Positions 20,038 through 28,073 of a stretch of 64,000 bases of DNA are shown here, in pieces. The notes beneath the pieces were generated by a model. That model saw nothing but the letters and a program-made list of their open reading frames with translations. It was not told the DNA's origin and did not search any database. Made by a program: the position numbers and the translations under genes. Positions within the stretch are counted from its first letter, which is position 1. Each line of letters begins with the position of its first letter. This DNA comes from Subtercola sp. (lineage in GTDB: Bacteria; Actinomycetota; Actinomycetes; Actinomycetales; Microbacteriaceae), in NCBI GenBank assembly GCA_025463765.1, contig JAODBC010000048.1:1-64000 (forward strand), read 5' to 3'.

Positions 20038-20996
20038 GAGGCCGGCACCCCGTCAACGCTGACGGCATTCGTGGCGTCGTCATCGCCCCCCGCAGCGACG
20101 CTGGGTACCGACTCGTCGTCGGCGATGCCCTCGAAGAAGTCGGACTCCAGTGCTTCGCCGCGCTCGGGCAGCGGCACCTTCGAGTCGATGAGCTGGTAGT
20201 CCTCGTACGGCCAGGCTTTGCGCTGCAACTCGTTCGGCCAGAAGAAGAACGAGCTCTCGGGTGAGACCTGAGATGCGTGGGCGAGCAGTGCCGCGTCACG
20301 CGACTCGAAGTACTCCCCCGCGGGAATCTGCGTCGTTGCCAAGAACGGCGCCTCGGTCATCCACCTTTTCATCTCGGTGAACGACTCGAGCAACGGGCTC
20401 TCGGGGTCGGTCTCGAGCAGCAGCGAGTAGATCGACTGCATGCGCTGGTAGCTGAAGATGCGGTCGTAGTACAGCTTCGACACCTGCCAGGCCGGCCCGA
20501 GTTCGGGAGCGTACGAGGCATCGGCGGCGAGGTCGTAGGCCAGCACCGAGATGTCGTGGCAGCGAATGTGGTCGGGGTGCGGGTAGCCGCCGTTCTCGTC
20601 ATAAGTGAGCAGCACCTGCGGCTTGAACTCACGTACGAGGGCGACGAGCGGCCTCACGCTGAGGTGCGTCGGAATCGCGCCGAACGCGTTGGCCGGCAGC
20701 GGGTCGCCCTCCTCGGGCAGACCCGAGTCGGCGTACCCGAGCCAGCGGTGCTGAAAGCCCACGGCTGCCTGCGCCGCCGCCATCTCGTACCGGCGCAGCC
20801 CCGCGATGTCGCGTTCGGCCCAAAAGCGGGATTCGAGGTTCTCGTTCAGAATGCTGCCGCGCTCGCCACTGGTGCAACTGACCACCATCACGTCGACGCC
20901 GCGGTGGCCGTAATAGGCATAGGTCGCTGCACCCTTGCTCGACTCGTCGTCGGGATGGGCGTGCACGGCCATGAGACGTAAAGCCAGGTGTCTCAA
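20034..20996 (-). CDS. mca: Mycothiol conjugate amidase Mca (start TTG 20996 or ATG 20972)
   Basis: LMAVHAHPDDESSKGAATYAYY, GYPHPDHIRCHDISV; LmbE family. Confidence 0.9.
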   Translation of the reverse strand: MRHLALRLMAVHAHPDDESSKGAATYAYYGHRGVDVMVVSCTSGERGSILNENLESRFWAERDIAGLRRYEMAAAQAAVGFQHRWLGYADSGLPEEGDPLPANAFGAIPTHLSVRPLVALVREFKPQVLLTYDENGGYPHPDHIRCHDISVLAYDLAADASYAPELGPAWQVSKLYYDRIFSYQRMQSIYSLLLETDPESPLLESFTEMKRWMTEAPFLATTQIPAGEYFESRDAALLAHASQVSPESSFFFWPNELQRKAWPYEDYQLIDSKVPLPERGEALESDFFEGIADDESVPSVAAGGDDDATNAVSVDGVPAS

Positions 20997-21092
20997 CTCC
21001 TCAGGTAAGCGAACTACCCTAGTGAAATGGGTTGTGCGGGGAATTTCTGCACTGACCAAGACTAATCGTTAGAACCAGAGAGATTCGAACAC

Positions 21093-21569
21093 GTGAACGA
21101 TGACGAGCTGAGCGAAGACGGCCCGTTCGCCGCCACGAGCGCGCCCCTTGCGCCCGCCTCCACGGTGGCACCGGCCTCAGATGTGCGCGCCGAACGTTAT
21201 GGCCGCACGCCGAACTCGCGCAAGCGTGGGCGTGCAGTGGCCATCGGCTTCGGCGCAGCGGTGGTGATCGTGATCGGAACCTGGGTGATCTGGGCCGGTT
21301 TCGACGGCACCGCTTCCACAGTGGATGCTCAGGATCAGGCCTACACGGTGGTGGGCCCGACCCGTGTCGACCTCACGCTGAACGTCTCGGTCGCGAGCGG
21401 CAAGACGGTGTCGTGTGCGGTCGAAGCACAGAACGAGTCGCACGCCGTGGTGGGCTTCAAAGTGATCGACGTACCCGCCTCGACGCAGCGTTCGCAGCAG
21501 ATCACCACTACTGTATTGACCACAGAACCAGCGGTGACGGGCGTGCTCGACAGCTGCTGGCTCACCTGA
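21093..21569 (+). CDS. DUF4307 family membrane protein
   Basis: N-terminal RYGRTPNSRKRGRAVAIGFGAAVVIVIGTWVIWAGF; sits between mca and greA. Confidence 0.8.
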   Translation: MNDDELSEDGPFAATSAPLAPASTVAPASDVRAERYGRTPNSRKRGRAVAIGFGAAVVIVIGTWVIWAGFDGTASTVDAQDQAYTVVGPTRVDLTLNVSVASGKTVSCAVEAQNESHAVVGFKVIDVPASTQRSQQITTTVLTTEPAVTGVLDSCWLT

Positions 21570-21578
21570 GACGCGCAC

Positions 21579-21627
21579 CACGACGAACCATCACGACGTA
21601 TTACCACGACGTATTTGTCACGACGTA
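21579..21627. repeat. Iterated cacgacg(t)a repeat (13-14 bp) x4 upstream of greA
   Basis: cacgacg at 21579, 21592, 21605, 21619 in DUF4307-greA intergenic. Confidence 0.9.
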
Positions 21628-21636
21628 AGGAAATCC

Positions 21637-22125
21637 ATGGCAGGCGAAGCAGAAGTCAGCTGGCTGACGCAGGCGGCGTACGACCGTCTGGTGAATGAAC
21701 TCGAGTACGCGACCACGATCGGGCGTCAAGAGATCACCGACAAGATCCAATCGGCGCGCGAAGAAGGCGACCTCAAGGAGAACAGCGGTTACCACGCGGC
21801 CAAAGACGAGCAGGGAAAACAGGAGGCGCGAATCCGCTTTCTCACCAACCTACTGAAGACCGCGCAGGTGAGCGAGGCCCCCGAGAGCCACGGAGTGGTT
21901 GTTCCCGGAACCGTCATCACCGCCGACATCGCGGGAGACGAGACGGTATTTCTGCTCGGCAGTCGCGAGATCGCGGGGCAGAGCGACCTCGACGTGTACT
22001 CGGAGAAAAGCCCGCTCGGCACCGCCATCATGGGCCTCTCGGTAGGCGAATCCACCACGTACGAAGCACCGAACGGGCGCGCCATCACGGTCAAGGTCAC
22101 CGCGGTCGAGAACTACACCGGCTGA
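21637..22125 (+). CDS. greA: Transcription elongation factor GreA
   Basis: WLTQAAYDRLVNELE, REEGDLKENSGYHAAKDEQGKQEARI. Confidence 0.95.
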   Translation: MAGEAEVSWLTQAAYDRLVNELEYATTIGRQEITDKIQSAREEGDLKENSGYHAAKDEQGKQEARIRFLTNLLKTAQVSEAPESHGVVVPGTVITADIAGDETVFLLGSREIAGQSDLDVYSEKSPLGTAIMGLSVGESTTYEAPNGRAITVKVTAVENYTG

Positions 22126-22156
22126 GGAGTTACACCGGCTGACGGGCGAGGCGCGC

Positions 22157-23410
22157 TCAGTCCGTCGAGATGCGCGCGGCGTAACCGGCGTCGCGCAGCT
22201 TCGCGATGACCTCGGCACGGTGCTCGGGGCCGCGGGTCTCGACGCTCAGCTCGAGTTCCACCTCGCTCAGCTGCATGCCGCCGCCGTGCCGCGTGTGCAG
22301 CACTTCGATGACGTTGGCGTTGGCCTCGGCCACGATTTCGGCCGTGCGCGCGAGCTGACCGGGTCGGTCGGGCAGCATGATCTTGAGCTTGAGGTAGCGG
22401 TCTGACGCGGCCAACCCGTGGCTGATCACCCGCTGCATCAGCAACGGATCGATGTTGCCACCCGAGAGGATCACGACCGTCTTACCGGTGTTCGTGATCT
22501 GCCCGGCGAGAATCGCCGCGACACCGACGGCGCCGGCAGGCTCCACGACGAGCTTCGCGCGCTCGAGCAGCACGAGTATCGCGCGGGCGATATCCGCCTC
22601 GGTGACGGTCACGATCTGGTCGACGAGTTCACGAATGATCTCGAAGTTCAACAATCCCGGCTTGGCCACGGCGATGCCGTCGGCGATGGTCGCCGTGGTG
22701 CGAATCTCCGTGGCGGCCCCGGCCTCGAGCGAGGGCGGGTAGGCGGCAGCGTTGGCGGCCTGAACACCGATGATGCGCACGCTGCGCCCCTCGGCTGCCG
22801 CGCGCTGTTTAGCGGCGCTGGCGACGCCCGAGATGAGGCCGCCCCCACCGATCGGCACGATGATCGTGTCGATATCGTCGGCCTGGTCGAAGATCTCAAG
22901 GCCCAGTGTGCCCTGCCCCACGATGACATCGGGGTGGTCGAACGGCGGGATGAGCACCGCACCGGTCGACGCAGCGTACTCGGCGGCGGCTCGCAGCGGT
23001 TCTTCGACCGTGTGACCGCGGAGCAGAACATCCGCCCCGTAATCGCGTGTGGCCTGGAGCTTCGGCAGAGCGACGCCGAGCGGCATGAAGATGGTGGCTT
23101 TGATGCCGAGTTCACGCGCGGCGAATGCGACGCCCTGGGCGTGGTTGCCGGCCGAGGCCGCGACGACGCCGCGCGCCTTCTCTTCGGCGCTCAGCCGCGA
23201 CATGCGGTAGTACGCGCCGCGGATCTTGTACGACCCGGTGCGCTGCAGGTTCTCGAGTTTCATGAGCACTTCTGAACCGAGCACTTCGGCGAGAAAACGC
23301 GAGCTCTCCATCGGTGTCTCTTGTGCAACGCGAGCCACGATCATCCGCGCGGACTCGATATCGGCCAACGGCGGGATGGCGGAGACGGTCTGTACGGGTG
23401 AATCAGGCAT
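22157..23410 (-). CDS. ilvA: Threonine ammonia-lyase with ACT domain
   Basis: ENLQRTGSYKIRGAYYRM PLP motif, SAGNHAQGVA, C-terminal ACT. Confidence 0.94.
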   Translation of the reverse strand: MPDSPVQTVSAIPPLADIESARMIVARVAQETPMESSRFLAEVLGSEVLMKLENLQRTGSYKIRGAYYRMSRLSAEEKARGVVAASAGNHAQGVAFAARELGIKATIFMPLGVALPKLQATRDYGADVLLRGHTVEEPLRAAAEYAASTGAVLIPPFDHPDVIVGQGTLGLEIFDQADDIDTIIVPIGGGGLISGVASAAKQRAAAEGRSVRIIGVQAANAAAYPPSLEAGAATEIRTTATIADGIAVAKPGLLNFEIIRELVDQIVTVTEADIARAILVLLERAKLVVEPAGAVGVAAILAGQITNTGKTVVILSGGNIDPLLMQRVISHGLAASDRYLKLKIMLPDRPGQLARTAEIVAEANANVIEVLHTRHGGGMQLSEVELELSVETRGPEHRAEVIAKLRDAGYAARISTD

Positions 23411-24644
23411 CGGGTATGGGCTCTTTCACGTCGGGTCTGCCTCGCCAGGCGCCACTCGCGACGTAGGTGATCATGACGTTCAGCACGGCGACGATCGGTA
23501 CGGCGAAAAACGCACCCGGGATACCAGCGATAATACTGCCCCCAGCCACGGCGAGAACCACGGCGAGCGGATGCACGCGCACGGCCGTGCCCATAACGAG
23601 TGGTTGCAGCACGTGCCCCTCGATCTGCTGCACGAGCAGCACAACCCCGAGCATGATGAGCGCCACGACAGGACCGTTGTAGATCAGTGCCACGAAAACG
23701 GCGAGCGCGCCGGTCAGCACGGCGCCGACGACCGGGATGAACGACCCGAGGAATACCAGCACGGCGATCGGGATGGCCAACGGAACCTGCAGGATGAACG
23801 CACCGAGCCCGATGCCGACGGCGTCGACGAACGCGACCAGAATCTGCACCTTGATGAAGCTCTGCAGGGTGTTCCAGCCCGACAGGCCGGCACCGTCGAC
23901 GGCAGCACGGGCACGCTTCGGAAAGACCCGCACGAGCCAGCCCCAGATGCCCTTGCCGTCGATCAGAATGAAGAGCGTCGAGAACAGCACCAGCAGAACG
24001 CCGGTGAGCACGTGACCGACCGTCGTGCCGAGGCTCAGTGCGCCCTTGAACAGCGCGGAGCTGTCGTTCTGCAGGGCCGTCCAGGCCTGGCCGATGTAAC
24101 TGTTGATCTGGTCGTCGGTGAGGTGCAGCGGGCCGGTCTTCAGAAACTCGATGAACGCGTTGTACGACGCCGTGCTCTGCGTCTTGAGGTCGTCGTAGCC
24201 CGAGGAGATCTGGGTGGTGACGAGCAGGGCCAGCGCACCGATAATGACGAACACCGTGAGCAGCGGAACGACGATGGCCATCCATTTCGGCCAGTGGTGC
24301 CGCAGCAAGAAGTTCTTGTAGGGCACGAGCAGGGCCGAGAGCACCACCGCGACGAGCAGCGGAATCACCACGAGACTGAACTGCGCGACTACCCAGAGCA
24401 AGGCAGCGAGGGCCGCCAGAATGACCACGATTCGCCAGGCCCAGGCGCCGGCGACCTGCATCGCGGGGGGTACCAACGCGCCGCCATCGGCTGTGCCCGA
24501 ACCGGATGCGCCGACGGAATCGTCGGCGACGCGGGCGAGCGCTTCGGCCTGGGCGAGGTCTTGCGCGGCCTGCGCCTTCACAACAGCGGCCCGCCGACGG
24601 GCGAAGAAGCTGGAACGGTCTATCGGCGCTGCAGGATCTGACAT
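23403..24644 (-). CDS. AI-2E family transporter
   Basis: Multi-TM; FLGSFIPVVGAVLTGALAVFVAL, PLVMGTAVRVHPLAVVLAVAGGSIIAGIPGAFFAVP. Confidence 0.9.
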   Translation of the reverse strand: MSDPAAPIDRSSFFARRRAAVVKAQAAQDLAQAEALARVADDSVGASGSGTADGGALVPPAMQVAGAWAWRIVVILAALAALLWVVAQFSLVVIPLLVAVVLSALLVPYKNFLLRHHWPKWMAIVVPLLTVFVIIGALALLVTTQISSGYDDLKTQSTASYNAFIEFLKTGPLHLTDDQINSYIGQAWTALQNDSSALFKGALSLGTTVGHVLTGVLLVLFSTLFILIDGKGIWGWLVRVFPKRARAAVDGAGLSGWNTLQSFIKVQILVAFVDAVGIGLGAFILQVPLAIPIAVLVFLGSFIPVVGAVLTGALAVFVALIYNGPVVALIMLGVVLLVQQIEGHVLQPLVMGTAVRVHPLAVVLAVAGGSIIAGIPGAFFAVPIVAVLNVMITYVASGAWRGRPDVKEPIPDA

Positions 24645-24783
24645 GCTCTCAGTCTAAACAGCGGCCCTGGCCCGATCCTGGAGCTTTCGTCAGGGCGTGC
24701 GGCGCGGCGCGCGTGCCTTGCGGTGGGGCTGCGGCGTTGCGGCGACGGGGCTGCGTGTCGGTGGTGTTCGCTACGCTTCGAGG

Positions 24784-26055
24784 GTGGTTTCTGCAATCAG
24801 CGCGGCCCTTGCCCGTCGCATCGCCCTCGGCGCCCAGGGCTTCGGCACGGGCATCCGCGCGTCGACCTCGCCGGGTCTTCGGCAGCTGACGTCTCTCGTC
24901 GATCGTCTCGCGCTGTTGCAGATCGACTCGGTCAACGTGTTCGAACGCAGTCACTACATGCCGGCGTTCTCGCGCCTCGGGCCGTACGCGAAGGCCGACC
25001 TCGACCGGCTGACCTACGGCAAGCGCATGATCGAGTACTGGGCGCACGAGGCGTCGTTCATCCCCATCGACACATTGCCCCTGCTGCGCTGGCGAATGGA
25101 TGACTTTCGGGCCCGCAGCCTGGCGAGCAACGATTCGTGGGCCGCTGCGAACCCCGAAATGATCCGGTGGCTACTGGCAGAGCTTGCCGACAAGGGCCCG
25201 CTCGCCGCGAGCCAGGTCGAGCACGAGGCGAACAAGGGCAAGGGCTCGTGGTGGGGCTGGTCAGACGTGAAGATCGGGCTCGAGACGCTGTTCCGCTGGG
25301 GAGACGTGGTGGCCGCGGGGCGCACCCGGTTCGAACGGGTCTATGCGTTGCCCTCGCAGGTGCTACCCGCCTCTGTGCGCGAGCGAACCGTGCCGCGTGA
25401 CGAGGCCATGAGGTCGCTGGTGTCGATCTCGGCACGGGCACACGGCATCGGCACGGCCGCCGACTTCGCCGACTACTTTCGGCTGAAGGGCGTGGATGCT
25501 CTGCCGGCCATCCGCGCACTCGAAGACTCGGGCGAGCTGCTGCCGGTCTCGGTCGAGGGCTGGAGCAAGCCCGCGTGGCTGCACCGCGACGCCCGGCTGC
25601 CCCGCCGCATCGCGGCCACCGCGCTGCTCTCGCCCTTCGACCCGATGGTCTGGCAGAGGGATCGGGCCGAGCGCCTCTTCGACTTTCACTACCGCATCGA
25701 GATCTACACCCCGCAGCCGAAGCGGGTGTTCGGGTACTACGTGCTGCCCGTGCTGCTCGACGACCGCATCATCGGCCGCGTCGACCTCAAAAACGACCGC
25801 CAGGCCGGCGTGCTGCGGGTTCAGGCCGCCTGGGCAGAGCCCGATCTGCTCGCCTCCGGAGCCCGCGCGCTCGGCTCCGGGCATCGCAACGGCGCCAGTC
25901 GCCGCGCCACCCCTGCGCCTGACTCTGCCGAAGCCGCGGCTCGTCTCGCCACCGTGCTGCGCCAGACCGCCGCTTGGCAGAACCTCACCGACGTTGAGGT
26001 CGTGCCCCGCGGCACCTTCGCAGCTCCCCTGGCGGCGGCCCTCGCGGCCTCGTAG
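24784..26055 (+). CDS. Winged-helix AlkZ/YcaQ-like DNA glycosylase (HTH_42)
   Basis: LLQIDSVNVFERSHYMPAFSRLGPY, WAHEASFIPIDTLPLLRWRM, FDPMVWQRDRAERLFDFHYRIEIYTPQPKRVFGYYVLPVL. Confidence 0.9.
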   Translation: MVSAISAALARRIALGAQGFGTGIRASTSPGLRQLTSLVDRLALLQIDSVNVFERSHYMPAFSRLGPYAKADLDRLTYGKRMIEYWAHEASFIPIDTLPLLRWRMDDFRARSLASNDSWAAANPEMIRWLLAELADKGPLAASQVEHEANKGKGSWWGWSDVKIGLETLFRWGDVVAAGRTRFERVYALPSQVLPASVRERTVPRDEAMRSLVSISARAHGIGTAADFADYFRLKGVDALPAIRALEDSGELLPVSVEGWSKPAWLHRDARLPRRIAATALLSPFDPMVWQRDRAERLFDFHYRIEIYTPQPKRVFGYYVLPVLLDDRIIGRVDLKNDRQAGVLRVQAAWAEPDLLASGARALGSGHRNGASRRATPAPDSAEAAARLATVLRQTAAWQNLTDVEVVPRGTFAAPLAAALAAS

Positions 26056-26084
26056 CACGCCACCGGCTTCGCTCGCGTCGCAGA

Positions 26085-26151
26085 AAAATAGGTGGATTCG
26101 CGAGGGTGAGCCCGTATAGGCGACACAGTGTCGATAGCTCCTCTGAAATCA
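26085..26151 (-). terminator. Imperfect hairpin plus T-run (minus strand) overlapping the stop codon of the DUF559 gene; member of the CTATACGG palindrome family
   Basis: Minus strand: TGATTTCAGAGGAGCTATCGACACTGTGTCGCCTATACGGGCTCACCCTCGCGAATCCACCTATTTTT. Confidence 0.65.
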
Positions 26152-27090
26152 CCGATCCGGGCCAGGCGTCGGCGCGAGTCCCAGCCCGCGATGACGGTGG
26201 CGCGCGGCCCACAGGTGCTCACCACGCGCTACGACACCGCGGATGACGGCCACAGCATCGTCGAGCAGGTCGATCACCTGCCAGTAGCTCAACCGCAGCA
26301 CGATGTAGCCGAGCGCGTGAAGCTGAAGGTCTCGGCGCCGATCTTCTGCGAATGCGGCCATGCCCGTGTGCCACGCCGTGCTGTCGGCTTCGACGACGAA
26401 GCGCTGCCCGACAACGAAGTCGACGCGCCCCACCCCCTCGATCTCAACCTGCGTGCGATACGCGATTTTGAGTCGGCGCAGCTGCAACCGCACAAACGTC
26501 TCGGTGCCCGATTGCGCCGAAGCATCGACGGCCAAGAGATACGGGGCGTATTTCTGGGGCAGAGCATCCACCAGCTGCCGTACTTCGTGCCCCGTCACGA
26601 GCCGTTTGTTCAGCGCCGAGTCGAGGCAAGCGATGACCTCCGCTCGGGGCCGGCATGCGAACAGGTGCGAGAGAGCGAGTGCGGGCGTCTCGCAGGCCGG
26701 CGTCGAAGTGCCGCCCCGATGACGATGGCCGCGGTGAAGCGCGACCGCGTACGCGGTCGGATCACCCAGAGGTGTCGGCCGGTGGCGCGGCGACGCAACG
26801 TACGGAGCATGGCGGTCAACGCACACATGGAGCAAAGTATCGTCGAGACACCAGACGCCTGCTCGACGCAGGGCAGAGACGCACGAGAGAGTGCCACCCA
26901 CGCGCACCGCCGCCACGAGGTCTTCCGCCGCTTCTGGCACGGCGAACCACCCGTTTCGTACGCGGAACACCGCGCCACTCGCGAGGGCACGGCGCACGTG
27001 CAGGCGAGAAACGTCGACAGTGGCGAGCGCCGCATAGTCGGCGACACCGCCGAGACTCGTGATGGCCGCGGGAACATCCATGTCGTTCAT
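26149..27090 (-). CDS. AbiEi-like N-terminal plus DUF559 (Vsr-like endonuclease fold) domain protein
   Basis: MNDMDVPAAITSLGGVADYAALATVDVSRLHVRRALASGAVFRVRNGWF... FVVEADSTAWHTGMAAFAEDRRRDLQLHALGYIVLRLSYWQVI. Confidence 0.85.
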   Translation of the reverse strand: MNDMDVPAAITSLGGVADYAALATVDVSRLHVRRALASGAVFRVRNGWFAVPEAAEDLVAAVRVGGTLSCVSALRRAGVWCLDDTLLHVCVDRHAPYVASPRHRPTPLGDPTAYAVALHRGHRHRGGTSTPACETPALALSHLFACRPRAEVIACLDSALNKRLVTGHEVRQLVDALPQKYAPYLLAVDASAQSGTETFVRLQLRRLKIAYRTQVEIEGVGRVDFVVGQRFVVEADSTAWHTGMAAFAEDRRRDLQLHALGYIVLRLSYWQVIDLLDDAVAVIRGVVARGEHLWAARHRHRGLGLAPTPGPDR

Positions 27091-27229
27091 CGTGCCCGGC
27101 CACTCGGGCCTCGGATGCACGCACCCGCCCTTCTGTGCATAACTCGTCGTGCACAGCGGCGGGTATAACGCGCGGGCCGGGTTCGAACGTGTCAGGCGCG
27201 CGGCGGGCGGCGCGCCCGGGTGGCGGTGG

Positions 27230-27345
27230 GTGGCGCGGGGCGAGCCCTCGTGGCTGGCAAGGCCGGCACGGCGGGTGGCGCGCGGCGAGCCCTCGTGGCT
27301 GGCGCGTCCGGCGCGGCGGGTGGCGGGCGCGCCGGGTGGCGAAGC
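27230..27345. repeat. 45-bp tandem repeat (about 2.3 copies)
   Basis: cgagccctcgtggctggc at 27241 and 27286 with conserved flanks gcgggtggcgcg. Confidence 0.85.
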
Positions 27346-27377
27346 ACACTTGCCGCCGCCCCGACAACCAGTTCCGT

Positions 27378-27446
27378 GAAAACGTAGGAGGTCCGTCCTC
27401 CGTGGACGCAATAGGGCGACACCCCCTCGAAGCCTCCTACGTTTTC
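27378..27446. repeat. 69-bp palindromic element, copy 1
   Basis: Perfect 14-bp arms GAAAACGTAGGAGG/CCTCCTACGTTTTC around ggacgcaatagggcgacaccccctcg. Confidence 0.9.
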
Positions 27447-27523
27447 GAGGTGGCCGCCAGCCGTCACAGCACCCACCCCCTGCTGCAACACACCAGCCGC
27501 AGGCCGCACACCCCGCAGAAACG

Positions 27524-27594
27524 CAGAAACGTAGGAGACAGCGCCCCGGTGGGCGCTATACGGGGTCACCCCCTCGATATCTCCTACGTTTTGC
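27524..27594. repeat. About 71-bp palindromic element, copy 2
   Basis: AAACGTAGGAGA/TCTCCTACGTTTT around gggcgctatacggggtcaccccctcg; aligns with copy 1. Confidence 0.9.
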
Positions 27595-27736
27595 ATGAAG
27601 CCGTGACAACGCCCGCTGGGCCGCCACCCCCGGGATGTCGCGACCCGCACCCCAGCGTCGCGACCCGCCACGCGGTGCAGTCGCACACCCCGGGCGTCAC
27701 GAGCCGACACGCGCCGACACGCGCCCACAACTTCTG

Positions 27737-28073
27737 CAGAGCTTCATACGGCGCCGCCCGAAGGGCGAGGGCGGCGCAGCCGCCGACGCGACCGCCGCAG
27801 AGCTTCATACGGTACCGCCCGAAGGGCGAGCCGAGGGCGGCGCATCCGCCGACGCGGCCACTAGAGAGCTTTATACGGTGCCACCCGAAGGGCGGATCAT
27901 AAACACCGAGATTCATGCGGCCGCGCCCGAAGTGCAAGCCGAGGGCGGCGCAGCCGCACCCTCAAGCGCCGCAGAGCTTCATACGGTGCCGCCCGAAGGG
28001 CGAGGGCGGCGCAGCCGCCAGCGCGGCCACCGCAGAGCTTCATACGGCGGCGCCCGAAGGGCGCGTCATAAAC
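27737..28073. repeat. Degenerate tandem repeat, about 61-66 bp unit, six copies, just 3' of htpX
   Basis: agagctt(c/t)atacgg-type cores at 27738, 27799, 27865, (27908), 27973, 28034, each followed by gcccgaagggcg and ggcggcgcagccgcc inverted repeats. Confidence 0.9.

Noticed and set aside
23226-24641. 471-aa plus-strand ORF (Glu/His/Arg/Asp-rich)
   Set aside because: Antisense to the AI-2E transporter and ilvA; low-complexity GC-frame artefact.
27135-27902. 255-aa ORF across the repeat island
   Set aside because: Translation is repetitive, frame follows repeats of non-codon period, no RBS or domain.
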